From Thysanoteuthis rhombus (lineage: Eukaryota; Mollusca; Cephalopoda; Oegopsida; Thysanoteuthidae), in contig OY735228.1 in NCBI GenBank assembly GCA_963457665.1, forward strand, positions 1,639,673 through 1,703,672: a DNA stretch of 64,000 bases, given 5' to 3'. Shown here in pieces: positions 1 to 12,417 of the stretch. The position numbers and the translations under genes are program-made. Numbering within the stretch: the first letter of the stretch is position 1; each line of letters starts with the position of its first letter. Below the pieces are notes generated by a model. It ran no database searches, was not told where the DNA came from, and was given only the letters and a program-made list of their open reading frames with translations.

Positions 1-81
1 AATTAAAACTGATTTTTCTAAATGCTGTTACATCTGACAATAAATTGATCTAATTTCTCTAATCTGAGAAAATACCTCCCC

Positions 82-116
82 TCTATCTGTCTGTCTGTCT
101 GTCTGTCTGTCTCTAC

Positions 117-172
<56 letters not shown>
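82..172. repeat. (CTGT)n then (CT)n microsatellite
   Basis: Seven or so CTGT units, then about 60 bases of CT with one TTT interruption. The short ORFs here are translations of the repeat. Confidence 0.95.
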
Positions 173-177
<5 letters not shown>

Positions 178-540
178 GAGACACACATATCGAGAACCGC
201 TGATTCAAACGACTCCAAAGTTGACATAGTCCCGTGCACGGACCAACATAACTGACGAATATCCATTTAGTACACTGCCCAGTTGTCGAGTTATCTCAGT
301 ATGAACTGCCTCGAAAAAGTTAGAACCTTCTTCCCTCAAATTATGAAGAAGTTTTTCTTTGCTCTGAAATAAATCCATTGAGATATGTGAATTCTCTCAA
401 TGCAGTCAAGGGTGCAGGGTCAATTTTTAATTCAATCCAGAATTTTTGGTTTCATTTCTTCTGAAAAGATTTTCTTTGGTGCTTTAACACCCTACACCCT
501 CCCCATGAGGGCAAAAATCATGAGAGCAAATCCGAAGAAA

Positions 541-940
541 GAAATCTGGGGAAGGAATGAAATGTAAAAAGTAAAGAGAGAGAGAAAGAAAAAGGATAAA
601 AGGAAGGAAGAAAGAGGAAGAAAGAAAGAATAGAAAAGGGAGAGAAGAAGAAGAAGAAAAGGAAGATAAAGAAAGAAAATAAATGAGAAAGAAAAAAGAG
701 AGTTAAAGAAAGAACAGAGAGAAAGGACGAAAAAAAGGAAAGGGATATAAAGTGAGAAAAAAAGGAAAGAGAAAGAAAGAAAGGAAAGAGATAGAAAGAA
801 AAGGAACGAGGGAGAATTGAAGAGAGAGAACGTAAGAAAAACGAAAGGAAGAAAAAGAAAAGAAAATGAATCGATAACAGAAAGAAAGAACAAAAGAAGG
901 AAAGAAAGAAAGAAAGGAAGAAAGAAAGAGAGAAAATCGA
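541..940. repeat. Polypurine (GAAA/GGAA-like) tract
   Basis: Some 400 bases of almost pure A and G with irregular GAAAGAAA and GGAAG units. The ORFs over it in several frames are Ser/Phe/Leu or Arg/Lys/Glu low-complexity translations and are not genes. Confidence 0.9.
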
Positions 941-1176
941 GACCAAGTCACGTGAATTTACACAGTCCAAATGTATGCATGTTTTATTGTCTATTCATTA
1001 CGAAATTTGACCTAAATTTGGATTATATGTAGGAGGGGGGTGAAATACTATACATACAACGAATATAAATAAAAAATGAAATCCAGAATTATTCGATATT
1101 TTCTGAAAATGAGTTCCATGCGCCCCACCTCATCACCTCTCTACCGTTCCGGTTATATTTGAATTGATTCCCATGT

Positions 1177-1179
<3 letters not shown>

Positions 1180-1261
<82 letters not shown>
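1180..1261. repeat. (TA)n microsatellite
   Basis: About 41 uninterrupted TA units. Confidence 0.97.
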
Positions 1262-1264
<3 letters not shown>

Positions 1265-1639
1265 GTTGATGTTGTGAAATAATTGCGTTTTTGTTACTTC
1301 AAACTTTGATGCTTACTTATTGGAATAAACTATTACTAATCTCCGTTCCTGTAATAAACCATTTTAAAACGTGAATTTCGCTCGGTTTATTTCAGCTGAA
1401 CGTTTTTTCTTCTTTATTAATTTCGATTTATTTGGGGTTGTCAAATCAAAGATGGAAAAGAAGCAGATTTGAGAAATTCTGCAGTACGAATTCAAAATGG
1501 AACTTGAAACAACGGAAAATGCTCGCAATACCAGCTAAGTATTTGGCCAGTGAACCGTCAACGAATACAGGGCTCAACATTGGTTCCAAAAATCGCATTT
1601 GAAACGGAAACGAGAGCCTTGAAGATATAAACGTCTTCC

Positions 1640-1985
1640 TTTGATTAGCGACATCCAAATGAGGGTCATTGTTGAGGCAGACCCGCGCTAGAAAAGTGAC
1701 AGATTACAGAGGAACAAGACGTTGACTATTCAACAGTTATTCATCATTTACACCGAATTGGAAAAGCAAAATCTCGTTATGTTGCATGAATGGCCCTCCA
1801 GAAATTCAACGAACTAGGCTACGAAACTCTACCTCACCTAGCTTACTCATCAAACCTCTCTTCGACCGATTATCCCCTTTTTTCAAACATTTCGGCCACT
1901 TCCTGTCAGGGAAAGTCTTCAACAATCAAGCTGCAGTTCGAAAGGACTCCTGAATCTGGGAAAAATGGATTTGTGTAAAGTTAGT
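1640..1985 (+). mobile_element. Decayed mariner transposase fragment
   Basis: Reading across frames gives IVEADPR, a histidine-rich HHLHRIGKAK stretch, then KFNELGYETLPHLAYSSNL followed by STDYPLF. The last part matches the mariner signature LNELGYEVLPHPPYSPDLSPTDYHF. The catalytic core between the helix-turn-helix region and the third Asp is missing or scrambled, with a stop after ADPR, so this is an internally deleted relic. It ends just before a (TA)n tract. Confidence 0.75.
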
Positions 1986-1990
1986 AAAAA

Positions 1991-2057
<67 letters not shown>
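1991..2057. repeat. (TG)n(TA)n microsatellite
   Basis: A short TG run passes into about 29 TA units, directly 3' of the mariner relic. Confidence 0.95.
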
Positions 2058-2059
<2 letters not shown>

Positions 2060-2723
2060 TCATCATCTCTTCCATTTTTCAAAACGGTCTTCAAAGCCCT
2101 CATCGAATTCTCCTTAATCTCGTCTGAGGTCTAAAAAAATCTTTTTGACTTTGCTGGGGCTGACAGATCCTGAGAAATGCGATGTTTTGCCAAGGCACGA
2201 AGAATGGGCAGGTTCTGTCAATGTAAATACGACGGTCACTCAGTACATAAGCTCACTCAATATGGCCGACCAATAAGTCCAAGCAAGCAACAATCACAGA
2301 AACACGATTTAGCACAAACCATCCTTATCAATAACAGGGGATTTAGGGGTCAAAAAGAGACAATGAATTCCCTTCCAATGCTCGTAAGCTGATCATGTAG
2401 CCATTGCATAAACCGCTGGGCCTTTAATTTAATTTGAAGTCAATAATTTACGACATGTTCACTTCAGATGCGTAGCCGGGGCTATTTCGAAACACCCCAA
2501 GGCCACTAATGGAGTGGGGCCTCTGCGGCTTTATAAATAGTTGTTCATCTACAGCATCTCTACTGACAAATCTCACTAAATGTTGGAAGATGCCCTTCAG
2601 GGTGCCCAGCCTGCCGGACACCCAAATCTCTAGATACATCACTTGCCTTCTTCTCAAATTCTTTAGATTTTAATGGAAAATGTTTTAGATTAATTATCTC
2701 GAGGTATTGACTTCATTATCCAA

Positions 2724-2876
2724 CCAATTAACTAAGGAAACTGGCAAGTAGTAATAGTGATCCATTTCAAAATTAAAACTCAAGCTCATTGCAAGATAAT
2801 CCATTGCAGGATAAAAACCCTGACTCACTGACAGGACTTAGATGGAATCAATCACAATGAAACGGGAATTCTGTTA
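2724..2876. mobile_element. Diverged copy of the 32.1-kb TTAA MITE
   Basis: Segments read like the element at 32123: a GGCAAGTAGTAATAGTGATC stretch against GCAGGTAGTGAAGAGTGATA, and TCCATTGCAGGATAAAAACC followed by CTGACTCAC against the same words there. It ends GAATTCTGTTAA. Left and right termini are degraded. Confidence 0.5.
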
Positions 2877-2929
2877 AGTTATCCCGAAAACTGCGATGAC
2901 GGGAATTTCCGTCATCTGCAATCGATGGG

Positions 2930-3120
2930 TTTCGAGGAGGCGGATAATTATTGCTTTCAAATCCCGATTTTCGTCTTTCGACCTATTTTATTCGGGGTGG
3001 CCAGTTCGCTTTTTCCCTTGACGCAAGGTCACACCGATCGTGTTAGATCGAGAACGAGATGGTCAGAGCGGGCGTAGGGGGTCGGGTCCGGTCGGGGGGG
3101 TATGAGTGGACGGTGGGGCT
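2930..3120. other. CpG-rich, GC-rich patch
   Basis: A stretch with many CG dinucleotides and a G-rich end in otherwise AT-rich DNA. It contains no convincing ORF. It could be a small CpG island or promoter of a gene outside the view, or an old insertion. Confidence 0.35.
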
Positions 3121-3130
3121 GTTAAAAGTA

Positions 3131-3177
3131 CATCAGCAACAACAGCAACAACTACTACTACCACTACTACTACTAAA
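3131..3177. repeat. (CAA)n/(ACT)n trinucleotide repeat
   Basis: CAACAACAGCAACAA passes into ACTACTACTACC-type units. Confidence 0.85.
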
Positions 3178-3317
3178 CTATTCGATTTCTTGTGGATTTC
3201 GATTCTGTGTATGACGTGAGATGGATGTGACGGCCATTAATAAAATCGATATTTGCTGTGATGAAATAATTGTTTATTGATTTTGTTTATTATTCAACGC
3301 ACAAATAGGAAGAAGCA

Positions 3318-3530
3318 CACGACGGACACACAGACACACAGGAACGGACGGACACACACGCACACAAACGAACATATACACAAAGACACACACACACACT
3401 CACACTCAAACGAACACACTCAAACGAACACACACAAACAAACACACACACAAAACGAACACACACACACACACATACACTCAAATGAACACACACAAAC
3501 GAGCACACACACACACACACACACACGACT
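3318..3530. repeat. Compound (CA)n repeat with AAACGAACA interruptions
   Basis: ACACAC runs are separated by recurring AAACGAACACAC words, giving a second-order repeat. The long ORFs on both strands are its translations (Thr/His and Val/Cys). Confidence 0.93.
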
Positions 3531-4032
3531 GCATATAAGTTACTTACTCTCTATTTCAACACTGAGCAACAACGAAATCATTTACAAATCCACAGTTAGA
3601 GTGTTGCATTTTAAACCCATAAACTTGAGAACATAGCAGAATTATGACAAACTATACTCAACTACAACTACTAAATGACTACTACTAATAATCACAAGTA
3701 AATGAAGAAAGAAAAAATGATACCATCAATTAATTATATATAACTCAGAAATCATTCGACTAAATTTTCTTTTTCCACCAATTAATAATAACTACGAATT
3801 ACGAACCTGTAGAAAAATTAGTAACAGAAATTTCACAGCATTAAAAACCCGCTCCGCTAGTCCAATCAATTATTATTATTACTATTATTATTAGATGGTA
3901 CCCGTCATAAATGACGGTATTTATTGCCCGCAGATCGGCGCTTCTGCGTAGAATCAGAATATCTGTGTCTGAAGATCAAAGTGTTCCTCAGCCTAGGATC
4001 AGAGTATAGTATCTGTGCGCTTCTTGAAAAGT

Positions 4033-4033
<1 letters not shown>

Positions 4034-4106
<73 letters not shown>

Positions 4107-4310
4107 CCCTCTTTTCATATCTACCTATTTATCTATCAGTCTCTTCATATATATCTTTCTATTTATATCAGTCTCCATATCTATCTCTTCATATCTATAT
4201 ATCTTTCTATCTCTGTCTCTTCATATCTATCTATCTATCAATCGCAGTCACATTATATTTATTTATCTATCTATCTATCACTGTTCATACCTATCTATCT
4301 ATAAAGAGAA
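4034..4310. repeat. (TA)n followed by degenerate TCTATCTATCTCTTCATA repeat
   Basis: About 70 bases of TA units, then roughly 200 bases of CTATCT and CTTCATATCTATC words. The Ile/Tyr/Ser ORFs are repeat translations. Confidence 0.93.
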
Positions 4311-4569
4311 AAATACCTTTGTAAAAAAACGAAAAAAAAACAAACGAACAAAAAAACCCTAGAAAGCCCCAACATAGAGGTGGTCGATATCTGCAAATCG
4401 ACGAAAATATGAAATAATTTATTGAAATTAATAAAATATATGTAAATCAATTTTATTTGTAAATTTATTTGTAAACAAATTTATTGATTATTTATCAGAT
4501 TTTTGTTCTTTTCTTTTCAAGTTGAAACAAAAAAGGAAACTGAGAAAGCCCTGGGGCATTGCGAAAAGT

Positions 4570-4720
4570 GTTTATTTGCAAGTTTTTGTTATGTTCGCGA
4601 AAATGAGAGTTAAACCTTCATGCCAATATGGCGTCCGCTGGCAAAAATGTCGACGAAATGCGCGGCGGGCGTCAGGGTAAATAAAATGGCCAAGCAAGAA
4701 GAAAGCCATCCTCCATTTAC
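4570..4720. other. Second CpG-rich patch
   Basis: It contains ATGGCGTCCGCTGG and CGCGGCGGGCGTCAGGGT in an AT-rich context. Short ORFs cross it on both strands (a plus-strand one from 4620), but their downstream halves are Lys-rich translation of a polypurine run. It could be a CpG island; no gene is assigned. Confidence 0.3.
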
Positions 4721-5280
4721 ATACATGATACGCATTTTGTGGACTGACGTTCGGTTTGTTTTGCCTGTGGGTGGGAAGAAGGAGAAGAGGAAGACGAAAG
4801 AAAAGAAGAGGAGGGAGAACAACAAACAACTGCCATTATTGTACTCTCTTTCGTTTTCTCTCTTTACTTCACCTTTTTCGTTTCTTTCGCGCGAGACGGA
4901 GAAAAACGGCTTCAGAAGCACAAAAACACAAGGAAATGAGTGTTTAATAAAAAAAAAATCTAACAAAACTAAAAAAAAGAAGCAAAAACGAGCCATTAAT
5001 TCACAGCTTCAAGAACTCTCAACAAGGCATTCGCTGGGAGCGCGTCATATTTTAGTTGGTAAAAAAGGAAAAGTTGAAACAAACAGAAAAGAACCAAAAA
5101 GATGCCTATATTGATTACTTTCAATTTCATTCATGATTTGTCTGTATGCAAAAAAATAGTTGATTAGGGGGAAGGTTTTGGCTTAGATTATTTCAAGTGC
5201 GAGATAGATTCACATAAAATAGACTTCATCGGCACGCCATTGAATTGATTGAATATAAGACAATATTTATCTTGGTCTGT

Positions 5281-5880
5281 TCTTATCTATCTATCTATCT
5301 AGCTATTCAGATCATATATATCTAACTCATTTCGTTCATATCGATTTATCAATCTATCTATTACAATTTATTCATTATATATTGATCTGTGTAAATCTGT
5401 TCATATCTATCTATCCAAATCTTTCATATCTAACCGAATCTGGTCATATTTATATAAATCTATCCATCTCTATCTAAATCACGTCTATTTATATCGATGT
5501 AAATCTATTCATATGTATGTAAGTCTGTTGATATCTATCCAGATACATTCATATCGATCTGCATCTGTTCATATCTACATCTATCTAAATCCATTTATCT
5601 GTTCATATCTAAATCTATAAATCTATCTAAATCCATGTTTATCTGTCCATAACTATTAATTTAAATACATATATATCTTTTCATATCTGTCTATATCCTC
5701 ATATCCATATCCGTTCATATCTATCTACTTTCATCTGAATATCTATCCAAATCTGTTCATATCTACCTAATCCATAGAAATCCAAATCTGTTCGTATCTA
5801 TCTATATCTACTCATACCCATGTATCTCTATTCAAATCTATCTAAATATGCTCATATCTATATCTATATAAATAACTCCC
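5281..5880. repeat. Degenerate tandem repeat, AAATCTGTTCATATCTATC-like
   Basis: Some 600 bases of variants of CTATCTAAATCTGTTCATAT, 18-30 bases apart. It is an aged TCTA/TTCATA satellite related in sequence to 4106-4310. Confidence 0.85.
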
Positions 5881-6935
5881 ATTCCCTAGAGAAATGCCAT
5901 GAAGAATTTGATATGACACCCCAACGATCTGCTAGACCATCGGATAACCAAACTCATAATATAAAAGCCCTGGTAACTTTTTTGTATGCATGTTTGTTGG
6001 TTGTCAGTAAATATCAATAATAATAACTACAAATAAACTAAAGATTTGATCTATTTGATCCAAACATGGATCGTTTCAAAAGCGAAATAAGTCTAAATGG
6101 CCACAAAAAACCTTCCCCCCAGACCCCCTCCAAAATGTTTATGCAACGAAATCGATTCGAATTTGAAACCACCCACAGAGAGTTCCGACTCAAGACCCAA
6201 CTATATGATTGACCCTGCATCTACCACAGCAGACAATATGACACTTTATCCATTTATAAAGAGACAAGAAGAATCCAGTCGCTTACATGAGCGGTGCAAG
6301 GGGGTTCATTCAGAAAAGTACTATCATTCATTTGCATTACTTTTTGTTTTAAAATCATACTTACTTCACGAATTTGATTAGTTTTTATCTTCGAAATAGT
6401 CTTAAATAAAAGTCAACAATCTTCGTATTTTTCAAGCAGATTAACAATTTTTACCAGGAAGAATTGGCCTTTTTGGGATTCATTGGCCCTCATTTGATCA
6501 AAAACAATTCAAACCTTTTCTTTCCGTAGTTTTTACATTTTGGCTTGGTGGTAGTGTTCGTAGATATCATAGCTATGGGTACTGCGTTCGCACTGCGCGG
6601 GCAGGTATTGACGCTTCGACACTTACTTGTTCCATTTTTACATCTGTTCTCCCCATACAAGTAACAGAATTGAAATTACTTCCTAATTTCGAGATATTGT
6701 TCTTGAATAACTTCTGATTCCTTTGAGTCATCAAGAAAAAAAGTCTTCTGACCCTCAATCTGCACTCAATCAGAAAATGAAGTTCTCTAATCCATGGGAG
6801 ATTTTGACCTAGTCACCCTAATAATAACGCAATCAGAAATAAAGTGAAAAACCTTCGCCAAATATATCCCTCTGCACTCTCGTCTGGAAATTTATCCTTT
6901 TGCTTCCCCCTAAAAAAGTGGCTGTGGAAGTCCAT

Positions 6936-6936
<1 letters not shown>

Positions 6937-6979
<43 letters not shown>
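6937..6979. repeat. (TA)n(GA)n microsatellite
   Basis: A short TA run followed by about 14 GA units. Confidence 0.92.
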
Positions 6980-6981
<2 letters not shown>

Positions 6982-7344
6982 AAATGCAAAATATCTTTGA
7001 CAGTACGCATCTTGCAGGCGGCAATAAGAATTCGAACAGATTCCATCAATATAGTTTGAAAACTGCCAATTCTTGTGTAAAGTGGTTACTACAAAACCTT
7101 GAGTGCATCGAGAAAGGATTGAACGCACTGATAACGTAATAATGTCTTGCTACACTCACCTGCTAACCATTGCTCCTCAGTAAGTTTCACTACTGGATAT
7201 GCATCATCGTTGTCGACCCCAAATTGCGTAGAGCTGAAACTGACATATGCTTACTTTCCTTAACGCGCAGAAATTTATATAATAGGTATTTTAGTGTACA
7301 AGATATACCTAAAACCGAATTACATGAGAAACGGATTGGTCCAT

Positions 7345-7490
7345 TGTGACCATCTCTGATTTGGCGTCAGGAAATGACAGACCGACTTAGTATCTAGAAA
7401 TGACAGTCTCTGATTTTACCTCTGGAAATGACGGACTATAATTTAGTCTCTGAAAGTAACAGACGCTGATTCAATTGTAGAAATATTGCA
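7345..7490. repeat. Short degenerate tandem repeat, TCTGATTT...GGAAATGACAGA
   Basis: Three to four units of about 35-40 bases share GAAATGACAGA/GAAATGACGGA and TCTCTGATTT words. Confidence 0.55.
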
Positions 7491-8420
7491 AGTCTGAACT
7501 TGCAATATTATATTTTGAATCCCTATTCATCGAAGTAATAATTGTTCTTCATTGAAAAGTATAACGATTAATATTGAGGGTTTGGTTGAGATTTTCCGAC
7601 AAACGTTAATGTTTAAATTTTTTTTTCAGTGCAAAAATCTTGTTGTTCGTAATGTTCTGCTTATGGTACGTTCTGAAAGCGATGTTTTGTTGTCAAAGTC
7701 CTTTTTGTCGCCGACTCTTTCAATTCTTTCTAAGTTTAATCACGTTCCCTTAATTACCCATCAATGCAGCCCCAGAAAGGCAAAATGGCGGCTATATCTT
7801 TCGTCAGAAAAATTATATTTAGAACGTATGTGTGTATGCATACATGCGAGCCAGTGAGTGCATGAGTACCTGGGCAGCAATCTTTCATGAGATGCATGTT
7901 TGATTAAAAATGACTGACAGGGGATATTTCCTTTCTTATGTAAACTTTTCTTGTATAGCTACAAGAAGAGAACACATACTTGGTACCAATGAACGTAAAA
8001 ATTATCCAAATGTTTGTGATCAAAACACTTTTAGCCATACTACCGATCGTTATCAAAATTTGAAAAAAGAACCCGAAAGTGTGTACCCCTCCCGATCTTG
8101 ATAATAGCTAGAGCTTATAAAAGTTGAAGTAATTGATAAGAAACATTTCAAATTGAATCACCAATTGACACCGTAGCTTAATTTTGTGGTCTTGTTCATC
8201 GCATTGTACATGTCGACAGTAAACAATTGTTTCTATTCTCCCCAAGTTGTCTGCCCTTGAAAATGTTCGTGAATTCTTTTGTAATAAAAAATAAAAAAAT
8301 GGTTTCAAATTTATTTTAGATGCAGAAATTGAAAAAATATCTTATTCTTTAATCAGTAGCGACACTTTGGAATTAAGTTAAGTTTTGACCAAGTTGACAA
8401 TAGACGAAGCGCCTTCTCTA

Positions 8421-8580
8421 AGATGATGGTTAAGAAGCTCATCTCTCAGACCAGGCTCCTGTAGTTAGGAGTTCGATCATCACAATAGTTAGTTATCCTG
8501 TGCCAAACTATGCTAACCTTAATGAATGATCAGGATTCGGTTAAGTGAAGATGAATGAATAACCAACAGCAGTTAGGTGC
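8421..8580 (+). mobile_element. tRNA-like SINE fragment
   Basis: GGTTAAGAAGCTCATCTC resembles a pol III A box region and GGAGTTCGATCAT, about 45 bases later, resembles a B box. This is the layout of tRNA-derived SINE heads in molluscs. A (TA)n tract follows at 8590-8632, as is common at SINE tails. The family is not identified. Confidence 0.45.
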
Positions 8581-8586
8581 ACGAGG

Positions 8587-8589
<3 letters not shown>

Positions 8590-8632
<43 letters not shown>
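8590..8632. repeat. (TA)n microsatellite
   Basis: About 20 TA units after the SINE-like sequence. Confidence 0.95.
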
Positions 8633-8633
<1 letters not shown>

Positions 8634-9329
8634 ATTAAGTTTCTTTATCCCTTAGCAGTAAACTGCAAACACGGCATAAAAAGCATCAATTTGAAGGTGT
8701 AAAGACTCGTATATTAACATATAAATACCATTTGATAAGATTTAACCGATGCAAAAGAAAGTAGAATGATTTTTTTGTCAGAGCAAAGGTTATTCGTGAA
8801 GAAATACTTGGGTGAAACAGACGACCCATTGAATTACAAGTTGAGAGAAATAGAAAGAATGTTTCTTTAAAGAATTCAAAACTGGAAAAGACTCTAGTCA
8901 AGGTTTGTGTGAAAGAAAATATGGAAATATTTGTTTCTTATAATGTGCGAGGGTTGGGGATGCAACTGTGTGGGGGTGAAAGGGGGAATAGGAGCAGAAA
9001 TATGTCTGCTGTGATCCAACAGTCGACACCAGCGGTATTCAAACTGTATTCCACAAAACTCCAGAGTTCCATGTAACTTTTCCTGGGGTTTCGCGACGGA
9101 AAGTGACATTTTCTCAATAATGATAATAATTCCCCATTACAGAAATGATTCCTTCCCAACCTTTACATTACGGTTTATGCACATTCGGATAATTCCATAA
9201 ACAAGGCCGAAATTCCATTATGTAAGCAGAAGGAAACTTTTTTTAGTTTGAAGACCACTGGTCGACACTCAAGTCAGACGGGGTTGATACTGCGACTAAA
9301 TGGTTTGGTGACTGGTATTTATAGAAAAA

Positions 9330-9595
9330 TAGGGGCGGGGGGGTGGTCCCTAGCCAAGGTTCAGAGGTTAGGTGAGAGTGGCTTCTGGCTTGCGTTTTTA
9401 AGCATAGTATAGAGATCAGATTCTCCCTAGGGAGGATCAACTGGATCACTACGGTAGGCTCTTTACACGATCCCAGATTGCTTAAGGAACTTGGCATTCC
9501 CAAGCAGTCACCCATCTAGATACTGACCAAGCTCGACGTTGCTTAACTTCGGTCATACGAGAACCGGCGTGTCAAACGCGATTCGGTCGAAACAG
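9330..9595 (-). mobile_element. SINE with 5S rRNA-derived head, copy 1
   Basis: On the minus strand the head, from 9595, reads CACGCCGGTTCTCGTATGAC, then CGAAGTTAAGCAACGTCGAG, then GTCAGTATCTAGATGGGTGA, then TGCTTGGGAATGCC. This follows metazoan 5S rRNA through the A box, intermediate element and C box in order. It then passes into a non-5S body (AGAGCCTACCGTAGTGATCC, GATCTCTATACTATGC) shared with the copy at 16061. It is not a functional 5S gene, since the 3' stem is lost. Confidence 0.85.
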
Positions 9596-9704
9596 GATCC
9601 TAGCTAAATTTCGCCAGACCTCTGAACAGATACATGATCATGTTACTAGTTTTCCATTATACTGAGCAAATTTTGGTGGAATCTCCTTTTTGTTTTGGTC
9701 GCAG

Positions 9705-9880
9705 AAAAGGCATGATCCAGAAATCTTTCACAGTTAGCGACGGTGTACACTTAGATCGATCGCCACAATCGCCATGGCAACAGAGGGAATTTCGGATTCA
9801 TACCTTTCCCAAGAAGCATTTACGTAAACAAAGCAGTTTCGACCCAAGCTTGAACTCGGTTCGCCGATTCCATTTCCACC
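9705..9880 (+). CDS. Possible internal coding exon of an unrecognised plus-strand gene
   Basis: 176 nt, open throughout in one frame (phase 2 in, 1 out). A T-rich tract and GGTCGCAG precede it and a perfect GTAAGT follows. The peptide includes KSFTVSDGVHLDRSPQSPW and KHLRKQSSFDPSLNSVRRF. It is basic and rich in Ser/Pro, with RKQSSF and RSPQSP resembling kinase sites. Local base use is richer in CpG than the surroundings, which favours coding. I do not recognise a family and could not find partner exons nearby. It would be convergent with Nedd4. Confidence 0.35.
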
Positions 9881-9881
9881 G

Positions 9882-12379
9882 TAAGTACTTTGCCGACAGA
9901 AAAAAAGTATCGAATGGAGGGGGGCACTTCTAAAAAAAAAAAAGCAAAAAATAACAACAGACTTTCTTACATCATGGTTCTTGGGGAAGAATACAACGTC
10001 AAGGTGTTCAATTCCTGATTACAAGTTATGTTTGTTTATTCCTGTACACTTTTTGTGGTGCATAGGGTCACAACCACTCTGCTGCGGTTTTTATGGGGTG
10101 GAATGGATTCTTCAACTCCAAACCCTACTCTTCCATTCGGGTTCAGGATCGGCTATGATGATAGCTAAGCTATACGGTTTTTTCTGTCAGGGTAGCCTGT
10201 TCTTAGATGGACTGTGTTACAGGGGGAAAGGACGGCAGAAGAAGTAGATTCATGTCTTTCTTGGGGGGGGGGGGGTGAAGTGAACAAAAATGATTGAAAC
10301 TTGAACTAGATTCGACGATTCTGTTATGTAAGTTACCACAACACGACCAAAGCAAGTTACTCGTCAGGGACAAATTATCTGCTAAAATGTTTTCTTTCAG
10401 ATTTTTCCATCTGAAAAACATTGGATTTTCAAGAATTACTTGATAGTCTTTTAGGATTATGGAAAATAATTTTTTTTCTCGACATTTTTAGGCCTGTTTG
10501 AATTTGAAGTCTCAATCTGCACTCAGGTTGTGTTTAAAAAATGAATTTGTTTCATGCTTTTAATTTATGAGTAATTTTTGAGTGAATGATATGAAGAGAA
10601 AGAATGGGGGGGGGCACAGAAGCTTAGCTGGAAATCAGGGAGGATTTGCAAGTGTGTGGCTTGGCTACTTGGTCAAAAGGCATCAGTTGAGAACGTCAAT
10701 TATATAATACGAATGTTTCAACTAATTAATTGACAAATTTTCTTGAAAATTTGAATGGAAAAAGGTTTTGAGATTTTATTTCGTACCATGTTACAGGAAT
10801 GATTAATAATTTAAATCAGTTCAAATATTCGTTCTCTACTGATGCCTTTCGACCGATCACGACTGTAATTTGCAAAAGTCTGTACAACTGTTGTCCTGGA
10901 ACAGAACAACCGACCTCAAATTCTGAAACGATTTCAATTAGAAATTTGATCTTTTGGAAAATACACGGGAAAAAATATGCAACGTTCTTTGGTTGATGTA
11001 AACAAATACTGATATGCCTGACTGGTGCAGGGTCAAACTCCACTCCTATTACAACCAAATATGATAATTGTAACTTCAGCATTTAGTATTGATACTTGGA
11101 TTTCTTCAGAGTAACTTTCTCAAAACGAAGCGGAATTGGAAAAAAAAAAAAAAAAAAAAAAAAAGATAAAAAAATAAAGGTCAAAATCGGGGGGTAGGGG
11201 GCACAGTATGAAAGAGGAATTTCTCATCACTTATAGGGGTCAAAACTGCAAAGAGGAAAATTTTAATTTCCAGAGGCTAAGATCAAGGATAAAATTCTTT
11301 TTCACAAATATGGGGTGGGGGACCATTTTTTAACATTTCAGGTTAAAATCGAGGTGGTGGTGGTGGGGCTTTTTACCCCCTATTATATATTAAAATCATA
11401 GCAGTAATTTCATTTTCGGGGTTCAAATATTTTTTATTCTTACTTTTACTCTTCAGAATCAAACTAGAAGCGAAAAAATAAAACTCTCTGATCAAACATT
11501 CTTTGGGAAGTTATTTTTTTTTTTGACTGGCATAATATTTGTACAATAAAAATACTATTAGTACAGTCATCCTACAATATAAGGTGGTTTGCAATATCAA
11601 AGATAATTATTATATCATTACAGGTGTCCCTTGCATACCACTGTGGGTAATTTATACATACTGGATCCAAAATATCTTTACTATTCTAGCACAGTTCACA
11701 TTATATGTATATGTATACTTTGAATGTGAATCTTCTCAGCCTTTCACAGAAGATTAATGTAAGTAAAAGACTTATCACCTTGTAGTAATGGCAGGTGGAA
11801 TGCGAATACATTGTAGGACTAATGTCCTCGTTTTATTTGATGGAGGCTTTAAATGAATATATATTTTCAGCTATAAAATTAGTTGGAAATTGAGAAGTTG
11901 AGCTGATTTTAGAAGACACTTTCAACTTCTAATAACAAATAATACTTGGCAACAATGTAGAAAAGAAAAAAACAACACTCGATGTCATCCATTGATTCAA
12001 TTGGGTGTTGTTCAGTTTATGACATAACATCTCTGATAAAAAAATGTTGGTAAATAAAACACAGAAACCCTCTTCTGCCTCTGGTTTAACATAACCTGAA
12101 CCAATCAACTACCTGAAAAGTGTTGAATATAGATGGTTGGAAACATCGAAAAAGATTCACATTTCTTTTTCACAGATAAAAGGAAGGATTTTATGCAAAA
12201 ATGATCATCTTTTCATTTCTTTCCTAACATGAATATTTTCACTTTATTACAATTTTTTTTTCTTCTGAATTGAAAGGATTTATTTTTAAAAATTTAACTT
12301 TTTTCTCGTATAAAACATCAATGAAACTAAAGAATGTACAATCTTATGTTCTTAGGCAAATAATTCTGCTGCATATGAA

Positions 12380-12417
<38 letters not shown>

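Noticed and set aside
2177..2657. Short ORFs on both strands downstream of the mariner relic
   Set aside because: No recognisable family, and no start context or splice support. Probably decayed repeat.
4620..5114. 164-codon plus-strand ORF overlapping a CpG-rich patch
   Set aside because: The C-terminal half is Lys-rich translation of a purine tract; no domain recognised. Only the CpG patch is kept as an observation.
7630..7662. Tiny plus-strand exon candidate between TTTTTTCAG and GTACGT
   Set aside because: 33 bases only, poor donor and no coding evidence; such pairs occur by chance in T-rich DNA.
9480..9595. Functional 5S rRNA gene
   Set aside because: The promoter words are kept but the 3' stem sequence is replaced by the SINE body, and bases differ from 5S in conserved helices. 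Treated as a SINE head.
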